This document shows, in pieces, positions 19,048-27,010 of a DNA stretch of 36,961 bases; the first letter of the stretch is position 1; every line of letters begins with the position of its first letter. Position numbers and translations under genes: made by a program. The notes under the pieces were generated by a model. That model saw nothing but the letters and a program-made list of their open reading frames with translations, made no database searches and was not told the DNA's origin. Location of the stretch: the NCBI GenBank assembly GCA_035353335.1, contig DAOPZJ010000006.1, positions 1-36,961 of the forward strand, given 5' to 3'. The DNA is from Oscillospiraceae bacterium. Lineage in GTDB: Bacteria > Bacillota > Clostridia > Oscillospirales > JAKOTC01.

Positions 19048-19066
19048 GTTTTTACGGGGTTTTTTC
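19029..19066. terminator. Bidirectional terminator between lplA and dnaA
   Basis: CCCCGAAAAA pairs with TTTTTACGGGG (one bulged A) around ATCAAG, with A-rich and T-rich flanks on both sides (TTTTTT on the plus strand, TTTT on the minus strand). It would end lplA transcripts just before dnaA. Confidence 0.75.
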
Positions 19067-19097
19067 CTGTATGTTCATGCGCTTTCCGAAACCGGAT

Positions 19098-20072
19098 TCA
19101 AAAAAACAACATCGTGAATTCCTCGGGTTTGATTCCTTCAATATAGTCGTTCAGACGAAGCTTTGTCACGCGCTCCAGCAATGCCGCTTTTTCATGAAGC
19201 GTGCCGTTGACTGCGGCGCAAAGTTCGCTGGTCGGGCGCTTGAGAAGGAAATCCCCGCCGATTTTCAAGCCGGAAATCCTGCCGTCGAAGCAGTCAAATC
19301 CGACGGAAACCTCCCCGAAATCAAAACGGTTTTCGTTGGAAAATTTATAGGTCGGATTTTCGCCGTAGGTCCAAAGGCGGCTGCTGTATTTTTCGCGGCA
19401 TATCGCCGAAATAATTCCGGGAGCCGCTTTTTCGAGCGCGGCTGTCTGGCAGCTCTTCGAAAGGAAAAAGTCCGTGAGGCCCTGAAAAAATTCCTCTGTG
19501 GTCATGTCATTTTTTAAAAGGGGACGCAGATTGGTGACACGGCTTCGTATCGAATCGATGCCTTTTCCCGCGTATTTTTTAGCGCTGGGAGAAAGAACGG
19601 CAGAGAGTACCGAGAGATCGGTATCAAACAACAGCGTACCGTGATGCAAAAGGCGGTTTTTGCGCACGGCCTGCGCATTTCCCGAGAATTTCATGCCGTC
19701 GGCAAGAAGGTCGTTTCTCCCGCTGAATTCGGCGTGAACGCCGAGCGTCCCGAGATATCCGATAATAGGCTCGCAGAACTTTCTGATTGTGGAAAGATCC
19801 CCTTGTTCATAAGGCGTTATAAATGAATAGTTGATGTTTCCGAGATCATGATAGACTGCGCCGCCGCCTGTCTGCCGGCGGACGAGAGCGATGTTTTTTT
19901 GCTCGAGAGCCGTAAAATTGATTTCCCTGTAGACGTTCTGATTACAGCCGACAACGACCGCAGGGCGATTTTGCCAAAGCAAAATATATTCGCCCTGCGC
20001 ATAAGTGAGGAAATATTCCTCAAATGCGAGGTTATAAGCAGGTTCGGTATTTCGGTTGATGATCAGTTTCAA
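19098..20072 (-). CDS. lplA: Lipoate-protein ligase A
   Basis: The enzyme activates lipoate with ATP and transfers it to lipoyl-domain lysines. The protein is 324 aa with the family motifs RRQTGGGAVYHDLGN (residues 65-79) and GMKFSGNAQ (Lys128, the adenylate-binding lysine), plus a C-terminal accessory domain as in single-chain LplA proteins. The TTG start at 20072 has AAAGGGG 8 nt upstream. It is encoded next to the lipoate-dependent dehydrogenase genes, whose E2 lipoyl domain is the obvious substrate, but it has its own promoter. Confidence 0.94.
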   Translation of the reverse strand: MKLIINRNTEPAYNLAFEEYFLTYAQGEYILLWQNRPAVVVGCNQNVYREINFTALEQKNIALVRRQTGGGAVYHDLGNINYSFITPYEQGDLSTIRKFCEPIIGYLGTLGVHAEFSGRNDLLADGMKFSGNAQAVRKNRLLHHGTLLFDTDLSVLSAVLSPSAKKYAGKGIDSIRSRVTNLRPLLKNDMTTEEFFQGLTDFFLSKSCQTAALEKAAPGIISAICREKYSSRLWTYGENPTYKFSNENRFDFGEVSVGFDCFDGRISGLKIGGDFLLKRPTSELCAAVNGTLHEKAALLERVTKLRLNDYIEGIKPEEFTMLFF

Positions 20073-20120
20073 GCGGATTCGCCCCTTTCAGATAATGGGA
20101 TATTCCTTTAGTTTTCAAAC

Positions 20121-20148
20121 ATTATATAACATACGCTTTTTCAGCCAA
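20121..20148 (-). promoter_or_regulatory. Promoter of lplA
   Basis: On the minus strand TTGGCT (20143-20148) and a perfect TATAAT (20121-20126) are separated by 16 bp. Confidence 0.6.
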
Positions 20149-20180
20149 AAGCGCGAATAAAGAATTTTACTCGCGCTTTT
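20147..20180. terminator. Terminator between the E1 gene and lplA
   Basis: AAAAGCGCGA (20147-20156) and TCGCGCTTTT (20171-20180) are perfect complements with T-rich ends on both strands. It would end transcripts from the dehydrogenase genes. Confidence 0.75.
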
Positions 20181-20238
20181 CTCTAAATTGACTTTTCTAA
20201 TTCCGGATTATCCGGCAGGAGCGTTCTCCGGGCGAACG

Positions 20239-22707
20239 CTACACGCCGAATTTCGCTCTGCGAATCTCCTCACCGGTTGTCAGATTGGTTTTGGGCGTAT
20301 ATCCGGAAATCGGCATGATCTTCTCGTGGATCGCGTCGATGATCCAATCGGCCTGCGGGAAGAAGTCGGAATCGAATTCATACGGCGGGGTGATCCAGTT
20401 GCGCGCGCCCACGACGACCGGCGGAGCGTCGAGGTAATCAAACGCCATCTCGGAAATGTTGCGCGCCATATCGTTCAAAATGCTTCCGCGGGCGCAGGCG
20501 TCGGAGGAGAGCACGATCTTTCCGGTCTTTTTGACCGATTCGAGCACCGGTTCATAATCAAACGGCACGATGGAACGCGCGTCGATGACTTCGGCCGAGA
20601 TGCCGTATTTCTCTTCCAAAATCTTTGCGGCTTCCATTGCGCGATAAAGAGTCGCGCCGATGGAAAGTATCGTCACATCGGAACCGGCCTTTTTGATGTC
20701 CGGGCTGCCGAGCGCGATCTCATAGCTCTCTTTGGGTACGCCGCCTTTATGAAACTGCTCGGGTACGTCGTAGATGCGCTGGCTCTCGAAAAAGACCACC
20801 GGGTCGGTGCCGTTCAGCGCGGCGGCCATCAGGCCTTTTGCGTCATACGGCGTCGCGGGGAAGACGACTTTCAGGCCGGGGATGTGAGCGGCGAGCGCTA
20901 CCCAGTCCTGGGAGTGCTGCGCGCCGTATTTGCTGCCGATGGAAACGCGCAGCACGACCGGCATCTTCAAAATGCCCGCGCTCATCGCCTGCCATTTGGC
21001 CAGTTGGTTGAAGATTTCGTCACCCGCCCGGCCCATAAAGTCGGCATACATCAGTTCGGCGATCACGCGGCCGCCGGACAGCGCATAGCCCACCGCCGAG
21101 CCGACAATCGCGGCCTCGGAGATCGGAGAGTTGAACAGACGGTGATAGGGCAGGGCTTCGGTCAGTCCGCGATAGACGGCAAACGCGCCGCCCCAGTCAC
21201 GGACGTCTTCGCCGTATGAAACCAGTGTCGGGTCCTCGTAATATTTATCCAAAATCGCCTCAAACAAACCGTCGCGCAGCACATACTGCTTGGTCTTTGC
21301 GACCGGCTGCCCGTTTGCGTCGAGATAAAAACGTTCTTTGGAAGCAAGCGATTTGACGCGCGGATTTTCCTCTTTCGGAAGCAGCACATCGGGCTTGCGG
21401 GCCGTGTCCATCGAAGGGACATGCAGATTCGAAAACATCAGTTTTTCGACCGCGTCGGGCTTATGTGCCATATCGATGTACGGGCTGGCTGCGGGATCGG
21501 CGGCGAGTCTGCAGATTTTCATCGTGCGCTCTTTGATGTCGGCCCAGATCTCGTCAAACGCGCTGTCGGGCGCGACGCCGGCTTCGACCAGCTCTTTGCG
21601 CCATTTGACGCAGGGGTCTTCGGCGACCCAGGCGTCGAGCTCCTCTTTGGTGCGGTAAGAACCGCTGTCGGACGGCGAGTGGCCGCTTGTGCGGTAGGTG
21701 ATCACGTCGAGCAAAACGGGACCCTTGCCCTCGTGTAAAATTTTAAGTTTGCGCTTCATCGCGTCGATGACGGCAAGCGGGTTGTAGCCGTCTACGCGCT
21801 CGGTGTACATCTGCGACGGGCAGACGCCTGCGCCGACGCGGGCGACGAAGTCATAGGCCATCGTCTCGCCGCGGGTCTGGCCGCCCATGCCGTAGCCGTT
21901 GTCGAAGATATTGAAGAGAATCGGCAGGCCGCCTTTTTTCTCCCACAGCTGGGTGAACTGATCCATTGCCGCGAAGTTCAGCGATTCGAGCACCGGGCCG
22001 CAGCCGAGCGAACCGTCGCCGATGTTCGCGACGACGACGCCTTTTTTATCGTTGCATTTTTTATAAAGAGCCGAACCCAGCGCGATCGGGCCCGAACCGC
22101 CGACGATGGCGTTGTTCGGGTAGATGCCGAACGGCAGAAAGAACGCGTGCATCGAGCCGCCGAGACCGTGGTGGAAACCGGTCTCGCGGGCAAAAATCTC
22201 GGCTAACGCCCCGTAGAGCAAAAAGTCGGTCGCAAGCTCTTTCACGGACTTGGTCTTTTGGTGGCCCTGAATCGCTTTCAGCGTCTTGCCGCCCAAAAAC
22301 TGTTCCATGATCTCCATCAGCTCGCCGTCGGTCAGCTGATGAATCGACGAAAGGCCTTTGGCCAAAATCTCGGAATGGGAGCGGTGGGAGCCGAACGCAT
22401 AATCGTCCGTGGTCAGCAGATAGGCCTGTCCGACGGCGGCGGCTTCCTGCCCGAGCGAAAGATGCGCAGGGCCGGGGTAAGATTGTTTAAATCCGTTGTA
22501 TTCGCCCTGTGTTTTGATCTGAAACAGCATGCTCTCGAACTCGCGCAGGGTGCAAATGTCAGTGTAAATCTGTAAAAGCTTTTTGTCCGAAAAATTCTTG
22601 CGCTCCTCGGCGACGGTTTTTTGATAGGCATTTACCGGGATATCGGCAAACGAGATCTTCCCGGGTTTGCGGATGAATTTAGGGTCAATGTATTGGCTTT
22701 TCGGCAT
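20239..22707 (-). CDS. Fused E1 alpha-beta subunit of a 2-oxoacid dehydrogenase complex
   Basis: This 822-aa protein joins the two halves of a thiamin-diphosphate E1. The alpha half (about 1-420) has GPAHLSLGQEA, the HHGLGGSMH loop and the TPP motif beginning GDGSLGCGPVLESLN. After a linker the beta half (about 470-822) shows VSYGEDVRDWGG, SPISEAAIVGSAVGYALSG and DARSIVPFD. In most bacteria these are two genes (PdhA/PdhB, AcoA/AcoB or BkdA/BkdB types). The reaction is decarboxylation of a 2-oxoacid with transfer of the acyl group to lipoyl-E2. Which oxoacid (pyruvate, branched-chain or acetoin-type) cannot be told from reading. AAGGAA precedes the ATG. It has its own promoter upstream. Confidence 0.92.
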   Translation of the reverse strand: MPKSQYIDPKFIRKPGKISFADIPVNAYQKTVAEERKNFSDKKLLQIYTDICTLREFESMLFQIKTQGEYNGFKQSYPGPAHLSLGQEAAAVGQAYLLTTDDYAFGSHRSHSEILAKGLSSIHQLTDGELMEIMEQFLGGKTLKAIQGHQKTKSVKELATDFLLYGALAEIFARETGFHHGLGGSMHAFFLPFGIYPNNAIVGGSGPIALGSALYKKCNDKKGVVVANIGDGSLGCGPVLESLNFAAMDQFTQLWEKKGGLPILFNIFDNGYGMGGQTRGETMAYDFVARVGAGVCPSQMYTERVDGYNPLAVIDAMKRKLKILHEGKGPVLLDVITYRTSGHSPSDSGSYRTKEELDAWVAEDPCVKWRKELVEAGVAPDSAFDEIWADIKERTMKICRLAADPAASPYIDMAHKPDAVEKLMFSNLHVPSMDTARKPDVLLPKEENPRVKSLASKERFYLDANGQPVAKTKQYVLRDGLFEAILDKYYEDPTLVSYGEDVRDWGGAFAVYRGLTEALPYHRLFNSPISEAAIVGSAVGYALSGGRVIAELMYADFMGRAGDEIFNQLAKWQAMSAGILKMPVVLRVSIGSKYGAQHSQDWVALAAHIPGLKVVFPATPYDAKGLMAAALNGTDPVVFFESQRIYDVPEQFHKGGVPKESYEIALGSPDIKKAGSDVTILSIGATLYRAMEAAKILEEKYGISAEVIDARSIVPFDYEPVLESVKKTGKIVLSSDACARGSILNDMARNISEMAFDYLDAPPVVVGARNWITPPYEFDSDFFPQADWIIDAIHEKIMPISGYTPKTNLTTGEEIRRAKFGV

Positions 22708-22733
22708 TGCGGGATTTCCTTCTTTCTTTGGGT

Positions 22734-22752
22734 TAGCAAGTATACCTTGCTA
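22734..22752. promoter_or_regulatory. Candidate operator at the E1 promoter
   Basis: A 19-bp palindrome TAGCAAG-TATAC-CTTGCTA with 7-bp perfect arms begins at the last base of the -10 and covers the predicted transcription start. This position is typical for a repressor site. Confidence 0.55.
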
Positions 22753-22780
22753 TTATATCATTTTCTTTTAAATTCGTCAA
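22752..22780 (-). promoter_or_regulatory. Strong sigma-70-type promoter of the E1 gene
   Basis: On the minus strand TTGACG (22775-22780) and a perfect TATAAT (22752-22757) are 17 bp apart, the best promoter match in the window. Confidence 0.8.
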
Positions 22781-22832
22781 AAAACGCCAAATTTCAACAT
22801 GCTTTCCGGCCTTGTTGAAAAAGGGGCTTGGA

Positions 22833-24200
22833 TTATAACTCAAACAGGGTCTCGCGTACGATCTCACAAACTGTGGGGTGCGGGAAAACCAACGCTTTCA
22901 GGTTTTCGATCTTCATGCCCGACTCGATCATCTGCGCCGCGCCGTAAATGATCTCGGAGCAGTAGCTGCCGATCATATGGACACCGAGCAGCTTATTGGT
23001 TTTCGCGTCGGCGATGATCTTGCAGATGCCGTCTCCGCCGCCCTCGGCCAGGTATCTGCCGCTGTAACTCATCGGCAGCTTGGCGGTTTTAATCGTATAG
23101 CCCTTTTGCTTCGCGCTCTCCTCGGTCTCGCCGACACAGCCGACTTCGGGGTTCGTATAAATCACGGACGCAATCGCGCCGTAGCGCATCGTGTCTTTTT
23201 TACCGAGAATGTGATTGACGGCGACTTCGGCCTCGCGATAAGCCGTGTGCGCCAGCATGAGTTTTCCGTTGATATCGCCGACCGCGTACACGTCCGGGAC
23301 ATTGGTCAGCAAATGATCGTCGGTCTTGACCGCGCCGCGCTCGGTGTAAACACCGATGGCTTCCAGCCCGATCCCCGCGCTCGAAGGCCTTCTGCCGATC
23401 GACATCAGCGCATAGTCGCAGGCCAGCGTCTGAGCTTTTCCCTCGGGATCGGTGTAGGAGACGGAACCCTTTTCAAAGCCCGTGACCTTGCAGCCCAGTT
23501 TAAAGTCAACGCCTTTTTTGGCGTAGTTTTTCTGCAAAATCGCCGAGATCTCGTCGTCCGTCGGGCCCGCGATCTTGTTTAACATCTCAATCACGGCGAC
23601 CTTGGAGCCGGCCGAGCAGAAATAGCTCGCCATCTCCAACCCGATGACTCCGCCGCCGATGATGGCAAGCGCTTTCGGAATCTCGCGCAGCGCCAAAATC
23701 TCGCGGTTGGTCAGCACATACCCCGCGGCAAGCCCCTCTTTCGCGCCCGGAATCGGCGGCACAACGGCCTCCGAACCCGCGGCGATGATCAGCTTTTTCC
23801 CGGTATATGCTTTGCCGTCCGCCTCAACTTCAAATCCGTCCGCGGTTTTGCCTTTGATCACGGCGGCCGCATTCACAACGGTGACATGGTTTTTCTTCAT
23901 TGCCGCACCGACACCCGAGACGAGCGCTTTGACAACGCCGTCTTTGCGGTCGATCACGGCATTCTGATCAATGGCAGCACCTTTCACGTTCACGCCGTAG
24001 GCAGACGCGTGATTGGCATAATCAAACACCTTTGCCGAATATAACAGCGCTTTCGACGGGATGCAGCCCTCGTTCAGGCACACGCCGCCCAAGGAGCGTT
24101 TTTCAAACAGCGCGACTTTCAGTCCGGCATGTCCGGCCCGTTCGGCAGCCAAGTAGCCGCCCGGCCCTCCGCCGATGACAATCAGATCAAACAATTCCAA
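22833..24200 (-). CDS. lpdA: Dihydrolipoyl dehydrogenase (E3)
   Basis: This FAD-dependent enzyme reoxidises the E2-bound dihydrolipoyl group, reducing NAD+. It is 455 aa, with the FAD motif IVIGGGPGGYLAAERAG, the redox disulfide GGVCLNEGCIPSK (Cys41/Cys46), a second NAD-binding GGGVIGLEMA, VYAVGDING and the C-terminal active-site HPTVCE (His441, Glu446). The start is TTG at 24200 with AAGG 8 nt upstream. It lies between E2 and E1 in the same direction. Confidence 0.96.
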   Translation of the reverse strand: MELFDLIVIGGGPGGYLAAERAGHAGLKVALFEKRSLGGVCLNEGCIPSKALLYSAKVFDYANHASAYGVNVKGAAIDQNAVIDRKDGVVKALVSGVGAAMKKNHVTVVNAAAVIKGKTADGFEVEADGKAYTGKKLIIAAGSEAVVPPIPGAKEGLAAGYVLTNREILALREIPKALAIIGGGVIGLEMASYFCSAGSKVAVIEMLNKIAGPTDDEISAILQKNYAKKGVDFKLGCKVTGFEKGSVSYTDPEGKAQTLACDYALMSIGRRPSSAGIGLEAIGVYTERGAVKTDDHLLTNVPDVYAVGDINGKLMLAHTAYREAEVAVNHILGKKDTMRYGAIASVIYTNPEVGCVGETEESAKQKGYTIKTAKLPMSYSGRYLAEGGGDGICKIIADAKTNKLLGVHMIGSYCSEIIYGAAQMIESGMKIENLKALVFPHPTVCEIVRETLFEL

Positions 24201-24255
24201 TGTAGTAACCTTCTTTATTAAAAATCATCTGTAGATTCGTGAATATTTAAAATCC

Positions 24256-24275
24256 GAATTCTTAATTCTGAATTC
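24256..24275. repeat. 20-bp repeat copy 1 (downstream of E2 stop)
   Basis: GAATTCTTAATTCTGAATTC is identical to 25707-25726. Both copies lie within about 20 bp of a stop codon of a minus-strand gene. Confidence 0.85.
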
Positions 24276-24284
24276 TGAATTTTC

Positions 24285-25574
24285 CTAAATCGCCAACAAC
24301 GCGTTGAAATTCTCCAAATTCCTGCACAACTCCTGCATAAACCTCGATGCGGGCGCGCCGTCGACCGCGCGGTGATCGTAGGTCAGCGACAATCCCATCG
24401 CCTGATAATACACCGGCTGCCCGTCGGCCAGTTTCACCCTGGTCTGCAGGTTGCAAACGCCGATGATGCAGGTCTGCGGCGGGTTGATGATCGGGGTGAA
24501 CATCTCCACGCCGAGCGAGCCGAGATTCGAGACGGTGAACGTGCCGCCCGAGAGTTTGTCCGGGCTGATGCTGCCTCCCTGCGCCTCTTTGGCGAGCGCT
24601 TTGGACTGCTTTGCGATCTCGGAGAGAGACAGGGTGTCGGCATTGAAAATCGTCGGAACCAGCAGACCGCGTTCGGTATCGACCGCCATACCCAGATTGA
24701 CGTGTTTGAACAGGCGGATGGAATCACCCGTCAGATGCGCGTTGCAGTACGGGTGGTTTTTCAGCGTACGCGAAACCGCGAACAGCACGATGTCGTTCAG
24801 GGTGATATTCGGCAGCCCCAATGTTTCGGCGGAGGCCTTGAGCTTTGCGCGCAATGCGATTATTTCGGTCGCGTCGAAGCTGAAATGGTGGGTCAGCTGC
24901 GCCATAGAAGAAAGCGAGTTGACCATGGCCTTGGCAATCGAACGGCGCACGCCCGAGAGCTTGATGTCCTCAAACTCCGCAGCGGAAGCCGGCGCAGCCG
25001 CCGGAATTGCCGCCGGCGCGGCTGCGGCGGTTTCTTTTCCGAAGGTATTGGCAGAAGCCAAATCGCGCTCGATAATGCGTCCGTCGGGACCTGACGGGGT
25101 CACGGCCGCAAGATTGATCCCGAGCCGTTCCGCGGCTGCTTTCGCGCGCGGGGAGACCTTGAGCTCTCCGGCCGGAGTCACAACAGTTTGAACCGGTTCC
25201 GGTTCAACGGCAGAGACTTGAAGTGCGGGAGCCGCGGTGGGAGTCGAAGGAGCGACAAAAGTCGCAGGAGCCGCAGCGGCCGCTCCCGCAGGGGTTGTTC
25301 CCTCCTTAACGGGTATAAGCGCCGAATAATCCTCGCCGGGCTTTCCGATCGCGCAGACGTTTGTCAAAACGGCGACTTCATCGCCGTCCGCAAAAAACTG
25401 CGCCAGCATCGTTCCGGCCTCGGTGGATTCGCACTCGAACGACGCCTTGTCGGTCTCATAAGCAAACAGCACATCGCCGACCTTGATCTCGTCGCCGACT
25501 TTCTTTTTCCACGCGGTCAGCACGCACGATTCGACCGTAATGCCCTGCTTGGGCATCAAAATTCCAACTGCCAT
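24285..25574 (-). CDS. Dihydrolipoamide acyltransferase (E2)
   Basis: This core enzyme of the oxoacid dehydrogenase complex carries the acyl group on lipoyl-lysine and passes it to CoA. At 429 aa it has one lipoyl domain (Lys43 in ETDKASFE), an Ala/Pro-rich linker, a peripheral-subunit-binding domain (SPRAKAAAERLGINL ... GRIIERDL), a second Ala-rich linker and the catalytic domain ending in DHRAVDGAPASRF (His401). The ATG at 25574 is preceded by GAGG at 7 nt; the in-frame ATG at 25592 lies before that site and is rejected. It precedes lpdA and the fused E1 gene, so E2-E3-E1 is the gene order. Confidence 0.95.
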   Translation of the reverse strand: MAVGILMPKQGITVESCVLTAWKKKVGDEIKVGDVLFAYETDKASFECESTEAGTMLAQFFADGDEVAVLTNVCAIGKPGEDYSALIPVKEGTTPAGAAAAAPATFVAPSTPTAAPALQVSAVEPEPVQTVVTPAGELKVSPRAKAAAERLGINLAAVTPSGPDGRIIERDLASANTFGKETAAAAPAAIPAAAPASAAEFEDIKLSGVRRSIAKAMVNSLSSMAQLTHHFSFDATEIIALRAKLKASAETLGLPNITLNDIVLFAVSRTLKNHPYCNAHLTGDSIRLFKHVNLGMAVDTERGLLVPTIFNADTLSLSEIAKQSKALAKEAQGGSISPDKLSGGTFTVSNLGSLGVEMFTPIINPPQTCIIGVCNLQTRVKLADGQPVYYQAMGLSLTYDHRAVDGAPASRFMQELCRNLENFNALLAI

Positions 25575-25603
25575 GTCATAACCTCTTTTCAATATTCACA
25601 CAT

Positions 25604-25682
25604 TGTAGGGGCGAACTGCGTTCGCCCGAATAAATAAGAACCTTCTGTCATCCCGAACGGGCGGATAATATCCGTCCCTACA
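25604..25682. mobile_element. MITE/REP-like palindromic element
   Basis: The element is bounded by TGTAGGG (25604-25610) and CCCTACA (25676-25682). Each end is itself a hairpin: GGGCGAAC-TGC-GTTCGCCC (25609-25627) and GGGCGGATA/TATCCGTCC (25659-25677). No ORF is inside. This composite inverted structure is typical of non-autonomous repeats, and it sits just upstream of the E2 gene. Confidence 0.6.
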
Positions 25683-25706
25683 AAAAACCGTGTTTCAATT
25701 CTCTCT

Positions 25707-25726
25707 GAATTCTTAATTCTGAATTC
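25707..25726. repeat. 20-bp repeat copy 2 (downstream of the dehydrogenase stop)
   Basis: This is an identical copy of 24256-24275, placed next to the stop of the sorbose-phosphate-reductase-like gene. The two copies flank the E2 gene. Confidence 0.85.
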
Positions 25727-25731
25727 CGAAT

Positions 25732-26997
25732 TTAAATCGCCGGAGCTTCCGCCAACAGGACCTTTTCGGCCTCGGCGCACCACAGGCCGTTGTTTTTCGC
25801 CACGATATCGGCGAGCTTTTTCGAGAGCTTGTCGGTCTTCCCGAGTTCGGTCAGATCGGCAATCGCGGTCAGCGGATAGTTGATGTGGGTGTAGATCAGC
25901 TTTTTGCCGCCCTTGATCTCGGGCAGATGGATCGTGGTCTCGGGAGCCGCGTTCAGACCGCCGAAATGGGTGATCATGACCGACGGATTCAGCAGGCCTT
26001 TTTCCATCATCGAAAGCGCCTCGCGCATATCGTCGGTGTTGCCGCCGCTGTTGCCCGCGACATGGGTGTAAAGATAATGGACGTTATAGAAGTTGAACTG
26101 CGCGCGGAATTCCGGATTGGTCGGGCCTGCGAAAAAGTTCAGGCAGCCGTCATGGCCGAGGATTTTATCGGCCTGTTCGACGACCGGGGCGACCGGCGCG
26201 TAGACATAGACATCGTCAAAACCGGTGCCGCCCGAGAGTTCGCGCATCGCCGCGACCGGGTCTTCGATGGCGCCGGTGTTCAGGTAGACCAGTTTCACGC
26301 CGCATTTTGCGGCGTCTTCTTCGCTGTAAAGCGATTTTGCGCGCGCAAGGCGGGCGTCGTCGATGTCGGTGACGACGAGCAGCGACGGTTTGCGGCTGCA
26401 GTGCAGGGCATAGTCGATCGCGCCGAGACCCATCGGGCCGACGCCCGCGAGCAGCGCCATCTTGCCGCCCTCGACAATCCCCATCTTATGCTCATAAACC
26501 CCGTTTTGGGTGTGGTAATTGACATGAAAACCGCCGACGATGCAGCTGACCGGTTCCGCGAGGGAACCGAAGAAAAACGCGTCCCCGTCATAGGAGAGCA
26601 GGCAGTTTTGTTCCATCACGCAGCCCGGAATCACGACATAGGTAGCGTCTCCGCCGATGTATTGAAACGAATATCCCGGGGACATATACGGATTTTCCGG
26701 AAGATTCAGGGCCGGCTGCATTACGAACTTCTGACCGGCTTTGAACTTACCGGCCCACTTCTTACCCACCTCGACCAGTTCTCCGCAAAACTCATGTCCG
26801 ATGATGACAGGATTGCGGTCGATGTCTTTCGGCACACGCTTGTGATCCGCGCCCTGCAGCGCCGCCTTGTGGGACGACATGCACACGCTGTCGGAGATGA
26901 TTTTCGCCAAAATCTCGTCGTCTTTGAGCGGCGGAAGTTCGAATTCCTCGACCCGAAGGTCGTTTTTGCCGTATAGGCGCATGGCTTTCGTTTTCAT
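25732..26997 (-). CDS. Zinc-dependent dehydrogenase, L-sorbose-1-phosphate-reductase-like
   Basis: This 421-aa medium-chain dehydrogenase has catalytic zinc ligands Cys39, His68 and Glu69 (GHEFCGE), a Rossmann motif LLAGVGPMGLGA, and an N-terminus MKTKAMRLYGKNDLRVEEFELP that resembles sorbose-1-phosphate reductases. The usual four-Cys structural zinc lobe is not evident. Family members interconvert a keto-sugar phosphate and a hexitol phosphate with NAD(P)H; the substrate here is inferred. Start: AAGGAG is followed by two adjacent in-frame ATGs (27000 and 26997); I chose the second for its better 7-nt spacing. It follows the PHP-domain gene by 13 bp and is probably co-transcribed with it. Confidence 0.82.
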   Translation of the reverse strand: MKTKAMRLYGKNDLRVEEFELPPLKDDEILAKIISDSVCMSSHKAALQGADHKRVPKDIDRNPVIIGHEFCGELVEVGKKWAGKFKAGQKFVMQPALNLPENPYMSPGYSFQYIGGDATYVVIPGCVMEQNCLLSYDGDAFFFGSLAEPVSCIVGGFHVNYHTQNGVYEHKMGIVEGGKMALLAGVGPMGLGAIDYALHCSRKPSLLVVTDIDDARLARAKSLYSEEDAAKCGVKLVYLNTGAIEDPVAAMRELSGGTGFDDVYVYAPVAPVVEQADKILGHDGCLNFFAGPTNPEFRAQFNFYNVHYLYTHVAGNSGGNTDDMREALSMMEKGLLNPSVMITHFGGLNAAPETTIHLPEIKGGKKLIYTHINYPLTAIADLTELGKTDKLSKKLADIVAKNNGLWCAEAEKVLLAEAPAI

Positions 26998-27010
26998 CAT
27001 AATTCTCCTT

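Noticed and set aside
20188..21219. Plus-strand ORF of 343 codons opposite the E1 gene
   Set aside because: It is an antisense shadow with the same Arg/His/Asp-rich composition and no start signal.
25885..26976. Plus-strand ORF of 363 codons opposite the zinc dehydrogenase
   Set aside because: It is an antisense shadow of a gene with clear zinc-dehydrogenase motifs.
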